Counted from the first letter of the stretch, positions 1 through 6,916 are shown. The stretch: 8,049 nucleotides of DNA from Thiotrichaceae bacterium (GCA_027008665.1 JALVEA010000374.1:1-8049), one strand, 5' to 3'. A program made the numbers and translations. Notes: a model not told the origin generated them from the sequence alone.

Positions 1-2
1 AT

Positions 3-1433
3 CAACGTCCTTTTGGTGGTATGACCACACATAATGGGGAAGGTGTTGCACAACGTACCTGTGCCGCCGCTGATCGCACAGGTCATGCTATTTTACACAC
101 TTTATATCAACAAGCGTTAAAACATAAAGCCGAATTTTTTATTGAATACTTTGCGACTGATCTAATCATGGAAGATGGAATTTGCAAAGGCGTAATGGCA
201 TGGGATTTAACCACGGGAGAATTACATTGCTTTCGTGGACATCAGACTGTATTAGCAACAGGAGGATGTGGACGGGTATTTTTCTCAGCAACCTCTGCAC
301 ATACTTGTACAGGCGATGGCGGTGGAATGGTATTACGCGCTGGCTTGCCATTACAAGATATGGAATTTGTGCAATTTCATCCAACAGGTGTTTATGGTGC
401 GGGTGTTTTAATTACAGAGGGTGTACGCGGTGAAGGAGGTTATCTTACTAATGCAAAAGGTGAGCGTTTTATGGAACGTTATGCACCTAATGCTAAAGAT
501 TTAGCCTCACGCGATGTCGTGTCACGCGCAATGACGATGGAAATTAACGCAGGCAATGGTGTGGGAGAAAATAAAGATCATCTCTTCCTTAATTTACAAC
601 ATTTAGAGGCGGATGTGATTAAGGAGCGCCTCCCCGGTATTTCTGAAAGTGCACGTATTTTTGCAGGTGTTGATGTCACTAAAGACCCTATCCCAGTGCT
701 ACCAACCGTGCATTATAATATGGGAGGCATTCCAACGAATCATCACGGTGAAGTGATAACATTAGAAGACGATAATCCCGATAGAATTGTTAAAGGGCTA
801 ATGGCAATCGGTGAAGCAGCCTGTGTTTCCGTGCATGGAGCAAACCGTTTAGGCTCTAATTCACTTTTAGATATTATTGTTTTTGGACGTGCATCCGCCT
901 TACGTGCCGCCGAAATTATTAAACCCCATACCCCGCATCAACCCTTACAACAAGGCACGTTTGAAAATTTATTACAACGCTTTGATACTCTGCGTCATGC
1001 ATCAGGCAAACACTCCACCGCCAGCATCCGAGACAAAATGCAACGCACTATGCAACAATACGCAGCCGTCTTTCGCACAGCCGAGAGCCTACAACAAGGC
1101 TTAGAGCAAATGCAAAAAATCTTTACTAGCTTTGAAGAGGTTGGCATTACAGATCGAGGGATGCAGTGGAATAGCGACCTTTTAGAAACTTTTGAATTAG
1201 AAAATCTACTATTACAAGCACAAACTATTATAGCAGGTGCATTAAGACGCGAAGAAAGTCGAGGAGGTCATGCACGTGAAGATTTCCCTGATCGAAACGA
1301 TAAAGATTGGATGCAACACACTTTAGCATGGGTTAACAAAAAAGGAGCAGTACGTTTTGATGCGCGTCCCGTGCGTATGACAACATTAAGTGATGATTGT
1401 GAGGTTATTCCCCCTATGAAACGGGTTTATTAG
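3..1433 (+). CDS. sdhA: Succinate dehydrogenase flavoprotein subunit SdhA (5' end cut by window)
   Basis: Catalytic subunit of complex II, which oxidises succinate to fumarate on the cytoplasmic face of the inner membrane and passes electrons to SdhB. The frame is open from base 3 (QRPFGG...), so the ATG at 21 is internal. By comparison with E. coli SdhA (588 aa) about 115 N-terminal residues, including the FAD-binding glycine motif and the flavinylated His, lie outside the window. Active-site residues are visible, numbered from the Met at 21: His120 in QFHPTG, Thr132-Glu133 in ITEG, the proton-shuttle Arg164 in LASRDVVSR, His231 in HYNMGG and Arg276 in HGANRLG. The C-terminal helical part holds ESRGGHAREDFPDR and ends in PPMKRVY. 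The wording resembles mitochondrial SDHA more than E. coli SdhA (FFSATSAHTCTGDG, IFAGVDVTKDPIPVLPT, DRGMQWNSDLLET). sdhB starts 27 bp downstream, so the two are very likely co-transcribed. I see no frameshift. Confidence 0.97.
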   Translation, partial: QRPFGGMTTHNGEGVAQRTCAAADRTGHAILHTLYQQALKHKAEFFIEYFATDLIMEDGICKGVMAWDLTTGELHCFRGHQTVLATGGCGRVFFSATSAHTCTGDGGGMVLRAGLPLQDMEFVQFHPTGVYGAGVLITEGVRGEGGYLTNAKGERFMERYAPNAKDLASRDVVSRAMTMEINAGNGVGENKDHLFLNLQHLEADVIKERLPGISESARIFAGVDVTKDPIPVLPTVHYNMGGIPTNHHGEVITLEDDNPDRIVKGLMAIGEAACVSVHGANRLGSNSLLDIIVFGRASALRAAEIIKPHTPHQPLQQGTFENLLQRFDTLRHASGKHSTASIRDKMQRTMQQYAAVFRTAESLQQGLEQMQKIFTSFEEVGITDRGMQWNSDLLETFELENLLLQAQTIIAGALRREESRGGHAREDFPDRNDKDWMQHTLAWVNKKGAVRFDARPVRMTTLSDDCEVIPPMKRVY

Positions 1434-1460
1434 GCACTATCGACAAAAAGAGCAAAAATC

Positions 1461-2243
1461 ATGGCTGAATTTAGATTACCCATCAACTCGATTATAAAAT
1501 CAGGCAAGCAATACAAAGCCCCGACAAATGCCAACAATATCAAAACATTTATCGTCTATCGCTATGATCCCGCATCAGGGGAAAACCCACGTACTGATAG
1601 TTTTGAAATTGACACAGATAATTGTGGCCCAATGGTTTTAGACGCATTATTAAAAATCAAAGATGAAATTGATGCCAGTTTAACCCTACGTCGTTCCTGT
1701 CGTGAAGGAATTTGTGGCTCTTGCTCCATGAATATTGACGGTCGCAATACGCTTGCTTGTACCAAAGCAATTGCTGATATTAAAGGCGATATAAAAATAT
1801 ACCCCCTGCCCCATCAACCCATTATCAAAGATTTAGTCTCTGATTTAAGCCATTTTTATGCACAATATGCCTCCATCAAACCGTGGATAAAAACTGACAC
1901 CCCTGCTCCTCCTGATAAAGAACGTCTACAATCTAAACAAGAACATGAAAAATTAGAGGGCTTATACGAATGTATTTTATGCGCCTGTTGCTCAACCAGT
2001 TGCCCCAGTTATTGGTGGAACAATGATCGTTATCTAGGCCCTGCTACCTTATTAAATGCCTATCGCTGGATCAGTGATTCGCGTGATGAGGCGAGAAACG
2101 AGCGTTTAGATGCGCTTGAAGACTCGTTTAAACTATACCGTTGTCATACTATTATGAACTGCGCCCAAGCCTGTCCTAAAGAGCTAAATCCTGCCAAGGC
2201 GATTGTAAAAATCAAACAGTTACTCGTTAAGCGCAGGTTTTAA
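1461..2243 (+). CDS. sdhB: Succinate dehydrogenase iron-sulfur subunit SdhB
   Basis: Electron-transfer subunit linking the SdhA flavin to the quinone site at the membrane anchor. At 260 aa it is a normal length for the mitochondrial/alphaproteobacterial style, longer than E. coli's 238 because of an extra N-terminus. Ligands for all three clusters are present: [2Fe-2S] at Cys80, 85, 88 and 100; [4Fe-4S] at Cys171, 174, 177 and 238; [3Fe-4S] at Cys181, 228 and 234. The third [2Fe-2S] ligand is Cys (CGSC), as in mitochondria, where E. coli has Asp (CGSD). Residues matching the E. coli quinone-site Trp164 and His207 are Trp186 and His229. The ATG at 1461 has only a weak purine-rich ribosome site (AAAAAGAG), but MAEFRLP is a family-like start. 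The stop overlaps the sdhE start by one base (TAATG). Membrane anchors SdhC and SdhD are not in the window. Confidence 0.97.
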   Translation: MAEFRLPINSIIKSGKQYKAPTNANNIKTFIVYRYDPASGENPRTDSFEIDTDNCGPMVLDALLKIKDEIDASLTLRRSCREGICGSCSMNIDGRNTLACTKAIADIKGDIKIYPLPHQPIIKDLVSDLSHFYAQYASIKPWIKTDTPAPPDKERLQSKQEHEKLEGLYECILCACCSTSCPSYWWNNDRYLGPATLLNAYRWISDSRDEARNERLDALEDSFKLYRCHTIMNCAQACPKELNPAKAIVKIKQLLVKRRF

Positions 2244-2542
2244 TGTCAAAATTATCACAATTAAAATGGCAATGTAGACGTGGGGTAAAGGAATTAGAGC
2301 TTATTTTAAACTACTATCTTGAGCAAGATTATTTAATCGCCAGTGTAAAAGAACAAAGCGCGTTTAAACAATTACTTGCACTAGAAGACCCTATTTTATT
2401 TGATCTTATTTTAGGAAATACATTACTCGATAACGAGGCTCAACAAGCTTTAATAAAAAAACTACAAAAGCATGTATTTTCACTGGACAATTCACATTAT
2501 CTGGTAAATCATGCCGTTCGGTATAAAAACCGCTTTAAATAG
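2243..2542 (+). CDS. sdhE: FAD assembly factor SdhE
   Basis: Small helical protein (99 aa, usual range about 80-100) of the SdhE/YgfY/Sdh5 family, which promotes covalent attachment of FAD to SdhA. The diagnostic RGxxE motif is present as Arg13-Gly14-Val15-Lys16-Glu17, just after the KWQCRRG start typical of the family. The downstream LALEDPILFDLILG segment matches the conserved D-x-x-L-F/Y-x-x-x-L-G part of the fold. Translation is probably coupled to sdhB: the start ATG shares its A with the sdhB TAA stop, and an AGG five bases upstream can serve as a Shine-Dalgarno site. Its place directly after sdhAB fits its role. The last 20 or so residues (DNSHYLVNHAVRYKNRFK) extend past the conserved core and have no recognisable motif. 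Confidence 0.93.
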   Translation: MSKLSQLKWQCRRGVKELELILNYYLEQDYLIASVKEQSAFKQLLALEDPILFDLILGNTLLDNEAQQALIKKLQKHVFSLDNSHYLVNHAVRYKNRFK

Positions 2543-2596
2543 ATTTTTCATTCAAATAATTACGGGTTAACAATCATTATATTTCTTCCAATGATG

Positions 2597-2756
2597 AGGA
2601 AGTTCCAAACAATGAATTTACCAATCTTACTTGCCCTTTTGTCCCTGCTTGAATCATCTCAATCGTTGCGTAGAATAACTATGCGCCTCTTGAGATACTC
2701 CAATCAGGAACAAAAAATCAGCGCAATATGGGTAAATTCATTATTTGAAACTTCCT
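2597..2756. repeat. 160-bp imperfect palindrome, MITE/ERIC-like element
   Basis: The segment folds back on itself over its whole length. Outer arms 2597-2622 and 2731-2756 pair at 24 of 26 positions (mismatches 2605/2748 and 2610/2743). Pairing continues inward in near-constant register: 2637-2642 with 2710-2715, 2644-2647 with 2705-2708, 2649-2651 with 2701-2703, 2656-2662 with 2690-2696, and 2668-2673 with 2679-2684, closing on the loop AATAA at 2674-2678. The tetramer GATG directly abuts both ends (2593-2596 and 2757-2760) in the same orientation, as a target-site duplication would. It carries no transposase. The form resembles small non-autonomous palindromic repeats such as ERIC or MITEs. 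The single copy here cannot show that it is repeated elsewhere, and I do not recognise the family. A structured RNA or long attenuator hairpin is the alternative. Confidence 0.75.
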
Positions 2757-2773
2757 GATGGCAGAACGATTAT
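2745..2773 (+). promoter_or_regulatory. Candidate sigma-70 promoter for the pyrophosphatase gene
   Basis: TTGAAA at 2745-2750 matches the -35 consensus at 5 of 6 positions. It is followed, after 17 bases, by GATTAT at 2768-2773, which matches the -10 consensus at 4 of 6. Transcription would start near 2780, leaving a leader of about 24 bases before the ATG at 2804. The -35 lies inside the right arm of the palindromic element and the -10 lies outside it. This is pattern matching only, and such matches arise often by chance in AT-rich DNA. Confidence 0.35.
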
Positions 2774-2793
2774 GGCTATTAGCCTTTACAACT

Positions 2794-2797
2794 GGAG
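2794..2797 (+). promoter_or_regulatory. Shine-Dalgarno site of the pyrophosphatase gene
   Basis: GGAG lies six bases before the ATG at 2804. This is a near-ideal ribosome binding site and supports that start over any internal Met. Confidence 0.75.
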
Positions 2798-2803
2798 ACA
2801 ATA

Positions 2804-3418
2804 ATGCCCTTTCCTGATGCATTTTATCGTTGGAGACCTCATCCTTGGCATGGTATTGAAATAGGCGATAACGCGCCTTCTGTGGTCACCGCTTACATTG
2901 AAATTACACCGTTTGATTCTGTTAAATATGAATCTGATAAAAAAACGGGTTATTTACGCGTAGATCGTCCACAAAGAACATCCTCTCAGCCACCTTCATT
3001 ATATGGTTTTATTCCTAGAACCTATTGCGGCTCGCGGGTAGCGAGCTTAATGGAAGGGCATGATGTTAAGGGGGATAAAGATCCTTTAGATATTTGTGTG
3101 ATTTCAGAGCGTCCCATTAACCATGCGGATATTATTTTAAATGCGCGTGTATTAGGTGGATTACCAATGGTTGATGATGGGGAAGCAGATGATAAAATCA
3201 TTGCTGTTCTTGAAGCTGATCATGTTTGGTCAGGAGCAAATGATATTAGCGATTTACCTAATATTGTGATTGAGCGTTTAAAACATTATTTTTGCACCTA
3301 TAAACTACAACCTACAAAAGAAATGTCTGTTTCTATTGGTGAGGCCTATGGTCGAGAGCGTGCAGAAAAAGTGGTTAAAGCATCAATGCTAGACTATAAA
3401 GAACGGTATGGAGAGTAA
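2804..3418 (+). CDS. ppa: Inorganic pyrophosphatase, family I
   Basis: Soluble metal-dependent enzyme that hydrolyses pyrophosphate to two phosphates and so drives biosynthetic reactions. At 204 aa it exceeds the 175 aa of E. coli Ppa because of an N-terminal extension (PFYRW-like start, then HPWHGIEIG) and longer loops, marking it as the HPWHG-type branch of the family. The core is intact: KYESDKKTGYLRVDR carries the substrate-binding Lys and Arg, the signature GDKDPLD gives metal ligands Asp91, Asp93 and Asp96, and DDGEADDK supplies Asp124, Asp129 and Lys131 (E. coli Asp97, Asp102, Lys104). HYFCTYK contains Lys167, matching E. coli Lys142. The start has a good GGAG site. The stop overlaps a possible upstream start of the rhodanese gene, so the two form one transcription unit. 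It is separated from sdhE by the palindromic element and probably has its own promoter. Confidence 0.95.
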   Translation: MPFPDAFYRWRPHPWHGIEIGDNAPSVVTAYIEITPFDSVKYESDKKTGYLRVDRPQRTSSQPPSLYGFIPRTYCGSRVASLMEGHDVKGDKDPLDICVISERPINHADIILNARVLGGLPMVDDGEADDKIIAVLEADHVWSGANDISDLPNIVIERLKHYFCTYKLQPTKEMSVSIGEAYGRERAEKVVKASMLDYKERYGE

Positions 3419-3431
3419 GGATTCAATACAA

Positions 3432-3848
3432 ATGAAACAAGTTAGCAGTATGTCACCACCAAAAGCCTATGAATTATTAGAAAATAATCCCAAGGCAAGG
3501 CTAATAGATATTCGTTCCTCAATGGAATTTCTATTTGTGGGGCATCCTGTGGGTGCTATTCATATTGCATGGATTGATGATCCTGAGTGGTCTATTAATC
3601 CTAATTTTGCTGAAGAAGTAGAGAATGCCATGCGTAAAAAAGACAGGAATAATCCTTTGGATAATCCTGTTGTTTTAATTTGTCGCAGTGGAGTTCGCAC
3701 CCTTCATGCTGCTAAAGCATTAATAGAGGCAGGTTTTACTCAGATCATCCATATTAAAGAGGGTTTTGAAGGTGCTCGTGATGATAATTTTCAACGCAGT
3801 ACGCTCGGTGGCTGGCGTTATTATGGTTTACCTTGGGAGCAGTGTTAA
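3432..3848 (+). CDS. Single-domain rhodanese-like sulfurtransferase
   Basis: One rhodanese domain, 138 aa from this start. The active-site loop CRSGVR has its catalytic Cys at 3681-3683 (residue 84), so it should accept and pass on sulfane sulfur as a persulfide. Other family marks are the LIDIRSSMEF strand, the FVGHPVGAIHIAW CH2A-like motif, the HIKEGFEG segment and the closing GWRYYGLPWEQ. There is no signal peptide, so it is probably cytoplasmic. The donor and acceptor are unknown. An in-frame ATG at 3408 would add eight residues and overlap the pyrophosphatase gene by 11 bp. I prefer 3432 because TAAGGA at 3415-3420 can serve as a ribosome site (11 bases away, rather long) and MKQVS is a more family-like start, but the choice is not firm. 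Pairing with a pyrophosphatase gene does not by itself reveal a function. Confidence 0.9.
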   Translation: MKQVSSMSPPKAYELLENNPKARLIDIRSSMEFLFVGHPVGAIHIAWIDDPEWSINPNFAEEVENAMRKKDRNNPLDNPVVLICRSGVRTLHAAKALIEAGFTQIIHIKEGFEGARDDNFQRSTLGGWRYYGLPWEQC

Positions 3849-3864
3849 ACTTAAATTGCTGAGA

Positions 3865-3888
3865 CTACTAAACTACTACGCTACTACG
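3865..3888 (+). repeat. Three tandem 8-bp units across the rlmB stop codon
   Basis: CTACTAAA at 3865-3872 is followed by two perfect copies of CTACTACG at 3873-3880 and 3881-3888. The rlmB stop codon (complement of CTA at 3876-3878) lies in the middle unit, so the last three or so residues of RlmB (VVA) are read from the repeat. It looks like local replication slippage. No terminator-like GC hairpin with a T run is visible in the 27 bp between the converging stop codons. Confidence 0.6.
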
Positions 3889-4619
3889 CTTCGTTGCCTC
3901 ACTATCTCATACAAACACACCCCTGTTGCAACAGAAACATTAAGGCTAGAGACTTTACCCGCCATTGGGATTGAAATTAAATGATCACAATGTTCTTCGG
4001 TTAAACGTCGCAAGCCTTTTCCTTCTGTACCCATAACAATAGCTGTTGATGCCTTATAATCTCCTGCATATAAATCTTCAGTAGCTTTATCACTAGTTCC
4101 TGTGATCCATACACCTGCATCCTTTAATAGATCCATTGTGCGTACAAGATTAGTTACTTGTACAAAGGGGATAGTTTCTGCTGCACCTGAGGCAACTTTA
4201 CGTGCTGTGGGCGTCAATCCTGCGGCTTTATCTTTAGGTGCAATAACAGCATCGACCCCTGCACCTTCAGCGGTGCGTAGACAAGCGCCTAGATTATGTG
4301 GATCAGTAACACCGTCTAAAATCAATAATAAAGCAGGTCTATCTAGTTCGCTAAGAAGATTAAATAAGGCATTATCATCCCATGCTTTAGGTGCATTATA
4401 TTGTGCGACAACTCCTTGATGCTTGCGAGATTTGGCTAATTTATCGAGCTGATTCATACTGGCTTTATGTAAGATTAAGCCACGTTGTTGCACTTGCAAG
4501 GCTAAATTAAGCACCCGTTGATTACGCTTAGATTCAGCAATCCAGACTTGTACAACATTATCAGAATCACTTTCTAATGCACTTTGTACCGCATGAATAC
4601 CCTTTAGGATTGTTTTCAT
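3876..4619 (-). CDS. rlmB: 23S rRNA (guanosine-2'-O-)-methyltransferase RlmB
   Basis: SpoU/TrmH-family (SPOUT) enzyme that uses S-adenosylmethionine to methylate the 2'-OH of G2251 in the peptidyl-transferase P loop of 23S rRNA. The 247 aa match E. coli RlmB (243 aa). The N-terminal part (about 1-75, with the KGIHAV start and SRKHQGVVA) is the small substrate-binding domain found in RlmB and its relatives. The catalytic domain carries all three SPOUT motifs: motif 1 DPHNLGACLRTA (Asn109, Arg115), motif 2 IVMGTEGKGL (Glu199) and motif 3 IPMAGKVSSLNVSVATGVCLYE (Ser225, Asn227), which form the knotted cofactor site. The start codon overlaps the rnr stop as ATGA, implying coupled translation. This rnr-rlmB order is the same as in E. 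coli. TrmH-type relatives are possible, but length, N-terminal domain and neighbour favour RlmB. Confidence 0.95.
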   Translation of the reverse strand: MKTILKGIHAVQSALESDSDNVVQVWIAESKRNQRVLNLALQVQQRGLILHKASMNQLDKLAKSRKHQGVVAQYNAPKAWDDNALFNLLSELDRPALLLILDGVTDPHNLGACLRTAEGAGVDAVIAPKDKAAGLTPTARKVASGAAETIPFVQVTNLVRTMDLLKDAGVWITGTSDKATEDLYAGDYKASTAIVMGTEGKGLRRLTEEHCDHLISIPMAGKVSSLNVSVATGVCLYEIVRQRSVVA

Positions 4620-6880
4620 TTTTTCTTAATTACTTTCTTCCTGTTATTTTTTCTAGGGTTTCTCAGCTTAGGATTTCTTGGCTTTTTATCTTCTGATTTT
4701 GCCAAGATAAAATCAATTTTTCGCTCTTCCAAATCAACCCGTGCAACCACTATTCGAATAGAGTCACCTAAATTGTATCTTTTACCACTGCTTTCACCTG
4801 TTAAACGATGACGTGTCGCATCAAAATGGTAATAATCACTCGTAAGTGCGGTCACATGCACTAGACCTTCAATATAAACATCATTTAGCTCGACAAACAA
4901 TCCGAACCCTGTCACTGCTGAAATAACGCCCGTAAAGGTTTCTCCAACTTTATCTAACATATATTCAGCTTTTAGCCATGCCATTACATCACGAGAGGCA
5001 TCATCAGCGCGTCGTTCATTTGTTGAGCAATGCTCACCTAGTGCTTTCATATCCGCATGATTATACTGATATGATTTTACTGCATGACCTTGAATAATAT
5101 GACGAATAGCACGATGCACCAATAAATCAGGATAACGGCGAATCGGTGAAGTGAAATGTGCGTAGTCTTGTTGCGCTAAACCAAAGTGATAGGTTGTTTC
5201 TGGTTTATCAGCATTCACAGGTGCATACACGGCACGCGATAATGAGCGTAATAATACCGTCTGGATCAGATGTGCATCAGGTCGATCCGCTACAGTTGCT
5301 AATAAATTAGCATAGTCCTTCGGTTGTGGTTTATCACCGCCACCTAATGTTAATCCTACCCCTCTTAAAAACTCATGTACTTTTTCAACCCCTTCTTGAT
5401 CAGGGCCCTCATGCACACGATGTAAAGCAGGTATTTTATGCTCTTTTAGAAAACGTGCCGAACAAACGTTGGCGGTAATCATGCATTCTTCAATAATCTT
5501 ATGTGCATCATTGCGTTCAATTGGTAATATACTTTCGATTTTACGATCATCGCCAAAAATGATTTGGGTTTCCGTTGTTTCAAAATCCATTGAACCACGT
5601 TTATCACGCGCTGCACGCAATACCGCATAGAGTGAATAAAGATCATCTAAATGACGCACAATATGACGGTATTCATCACGCAATGACTCATCATGATCAA
5701 CTACAATTGCGGCCATTTTATCATAGGTCAAACGTGCAAATGAATGCATAATCCCTTCTAGGAATTCATAATCAATGATTTCACCTTGCGGATTAATCAA
5801 TACCGAACAGACCATGCAGAGACGATCAACCTCAGGATTGAGCGAACACAGACCATTTGAAATAGCCTCTGGCAACATTGGAATCACTTCGGCAGGAAAA
5901 TAAACGGAGGTAGAACGATTCCATGCTTCTTTATCTAATTCACTACCAATAGGCACATAATGAGAAACATCTGCAATCGACACCACTAAACGCCAATTAT
6001 CACCTTCGCGCTGGCAAAAAACCGCATCATCAAAATCACGCGAATCTTCACCATCAATGGTCACTAATGGAACAGCTCGAAAATCATAACGTGTTTTTTT
6101 ATCTTTATCAGCTACCTCTGTCTCAAGTTGAGCAACCTCGGCATTTACTTGTTCTGACCATGTATGCGGCAAATCATAAGAACGAAGCGCAATATCAATT
6201 TCCATTCCCGGTGCCATATGATCACCAAGAATTTCGATAATTTTACCAATAGCCTGATGGTGCACGGTTGGGTGTTGTATAATAGCCGCTACTACAATTT
6301 GCCCATTCTTTGCATTGTGATTATTCTCTGTAGAAATCACAATATCTTGAGTAATACGGGAATTATCAGGGCGAACAAAACCGATACTAGCGCCCTCCCC
6401 TCCAAAATAGCGACCAACTACCTGCTCGGTATTGCGTTCTACTACTTCAACAATTGCCCCTTCTTTGCGTCCACGATGGTCAATTTCTTTCACCATCGCC
6501 AGCACTTTATCGCCATGCATTACTTTACGCATTTGCCGAGCATGTAAAAACAGATCGACACCACCATCATCGGGAATTAAAAACCCAAAACCATCAGGAT
6601 GACCAGAAACTCGTCCTGCAATTAAATCTGCCTTTTGAATTGGGATATATTCTTTACGACGGTTATATATGACCTGTCCATCTCGCTCCATCGCGCGCAA
6701 ACGGTATTTCATCGGATCTAAATCTTCAGGATCCGACAGCCCTAGTTCATTTGCCAACTCTCTAAAACCTAATGGCTTAGAGCTTTTATTTAATATCTCA
6801 AGCATGAGTTCCCGACTTGGGATAGGACGACCGTATTTTTCTGCTTCGCGTTCTTGATATGGATCAATATATTTTTTCAA
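4616..6880 (-). CDS. rnr: Ribonuclease R
   Basis: Processive 3'-to-5' exoribonuclease of the RNB family that degrades structured RNA and takes part in rRNA and tmRNA quality control in the cytoplasm. Domains in order: N-terminal helix-turn-helix region (about 20-80), two cold-shock domains (about 82-230), RNB catalytic domain (about 265-595) and C-terminal S1 domain (about 645-728). The catalytic loop IDGEDSRDFDDAVF supplies metal-binding Asp276, Asp282, Asp284 and Asp285 (E. coli 272, 278, 280, 281). HFTSPIRRYPDLLVHRAI is the second RNB signature. At 754 aa it is shorter than E. coli's 813 because the basic tail is only about 25 residues (KKPRNPK to IKKK). The start is TTG: a TAA stop lies seven codons upstream with no ATG between, while the next Met (residue 26) would remove the conserved DPYQEREAEKYGRPIPSRE stretch. 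The ribosome site is weak. Confidence 0.96.
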   Translation of the reverse strand: MKKYIDPYQEREAEKYGRPIPSRELMLEILNKSSKPLGFRELANELGLSDPEDLDPMKYRLRAMERDGQVIYNRRKEYIPIQKADLIAGRVSGHPDGFGFLIPDDGGVDLFLHARQMRKVMHGDKVLAMVKEIDHRGRKEGAIVEVVERNTEQVVGRYFGGEGASIGFVRPDNSRITQDIVISTENNHNAKNGQIVVAAIIQHPTVHHQAIGKIIEILGDHMAPGMEIDIALRSYDLPHTWSEQVNAEVAQLETEVADKDKKTRYDFRAVPLVTIDGEDSRDFDDAVFCQREGDNWRLVVSIADVSHYVPIGSELDKEAWNRSTSVYFPAEVIPMLPEAISNGLCSLNPEVDRLCMVCSVLINPQGEIIDYEFLEGIMHSFARLTYDKMAAIVVDHDESLRDEYRHIVRHLDDLYSLYAVLRAARDKRGSMDFETTETQIIFGDDRKIESILPIERNDAHKIIEECMITANVCSARFLKEHKIPALHRVHEGPDQEGVEKVHEFLRGVGLTLGGGDKPQPKDYANLLATVADRPDAHLIQTVLLRSLSRAVYAPVNADKPETTYHFGLAQQDYAHFTSPIRRYPDLLVHRAIRHIIQGHAVKSYQYNHADMKALGEHCSTNERRADDASRDVMAWLKAEYMLDKVGETFTGVISAVTGFGLFVELNDVYIEGLVHVTALTSDYYHFDATRHRLTGESSGKRYNLGDSIRIVVARVDLEERKIDFILAKSEDKKPRNPKLRNPRKNNRKKVIKKK

Positions 6881-6916
6881 AATTAAAATTATCTTTGTTT
6901 ATCTATAAAAAAGCGC

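Noticed and set aside
21..23. ATG at 21 as the sdhA start
   Set aside because: The frame is open upstream and reads QRPFGG, a conserved internal SdhA segment, so the gene begins before the window.
877..1104. Plus-strand frame-shifted open frame inside sdhA
   Set aside because: It overlaps intact, conserved sdhA coding sequence in another frame and has no ribosome site or motif.
2543..2596. Possible terminator after sdhE
   Set aside because: ATCATT at 2573-2578 can pair with AATGAT at 2590-2595, but the stem is short and AT-rich, the loop is 11 bases and no T run follows.
2774..2784. Small hairpin GGCT-ATT-AGCC in the ppa leader
   Set aside because: A four-pair stem is common by chance, and it is followed by only three T's.
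4102..4419. Plus-strand open frame of 105 codons opposite rlmB
   Set aside because: It is antisense to the conserved SPOUT catalytic region and resembles no family I know.
6164..6547. Plus-strand open frame of 127 codons inside rnr
   Set aside because: It lies opposite conserved cold-shock domain coding sequence, has no recognisable motif and has unusual composition; it is an antisense shadow.
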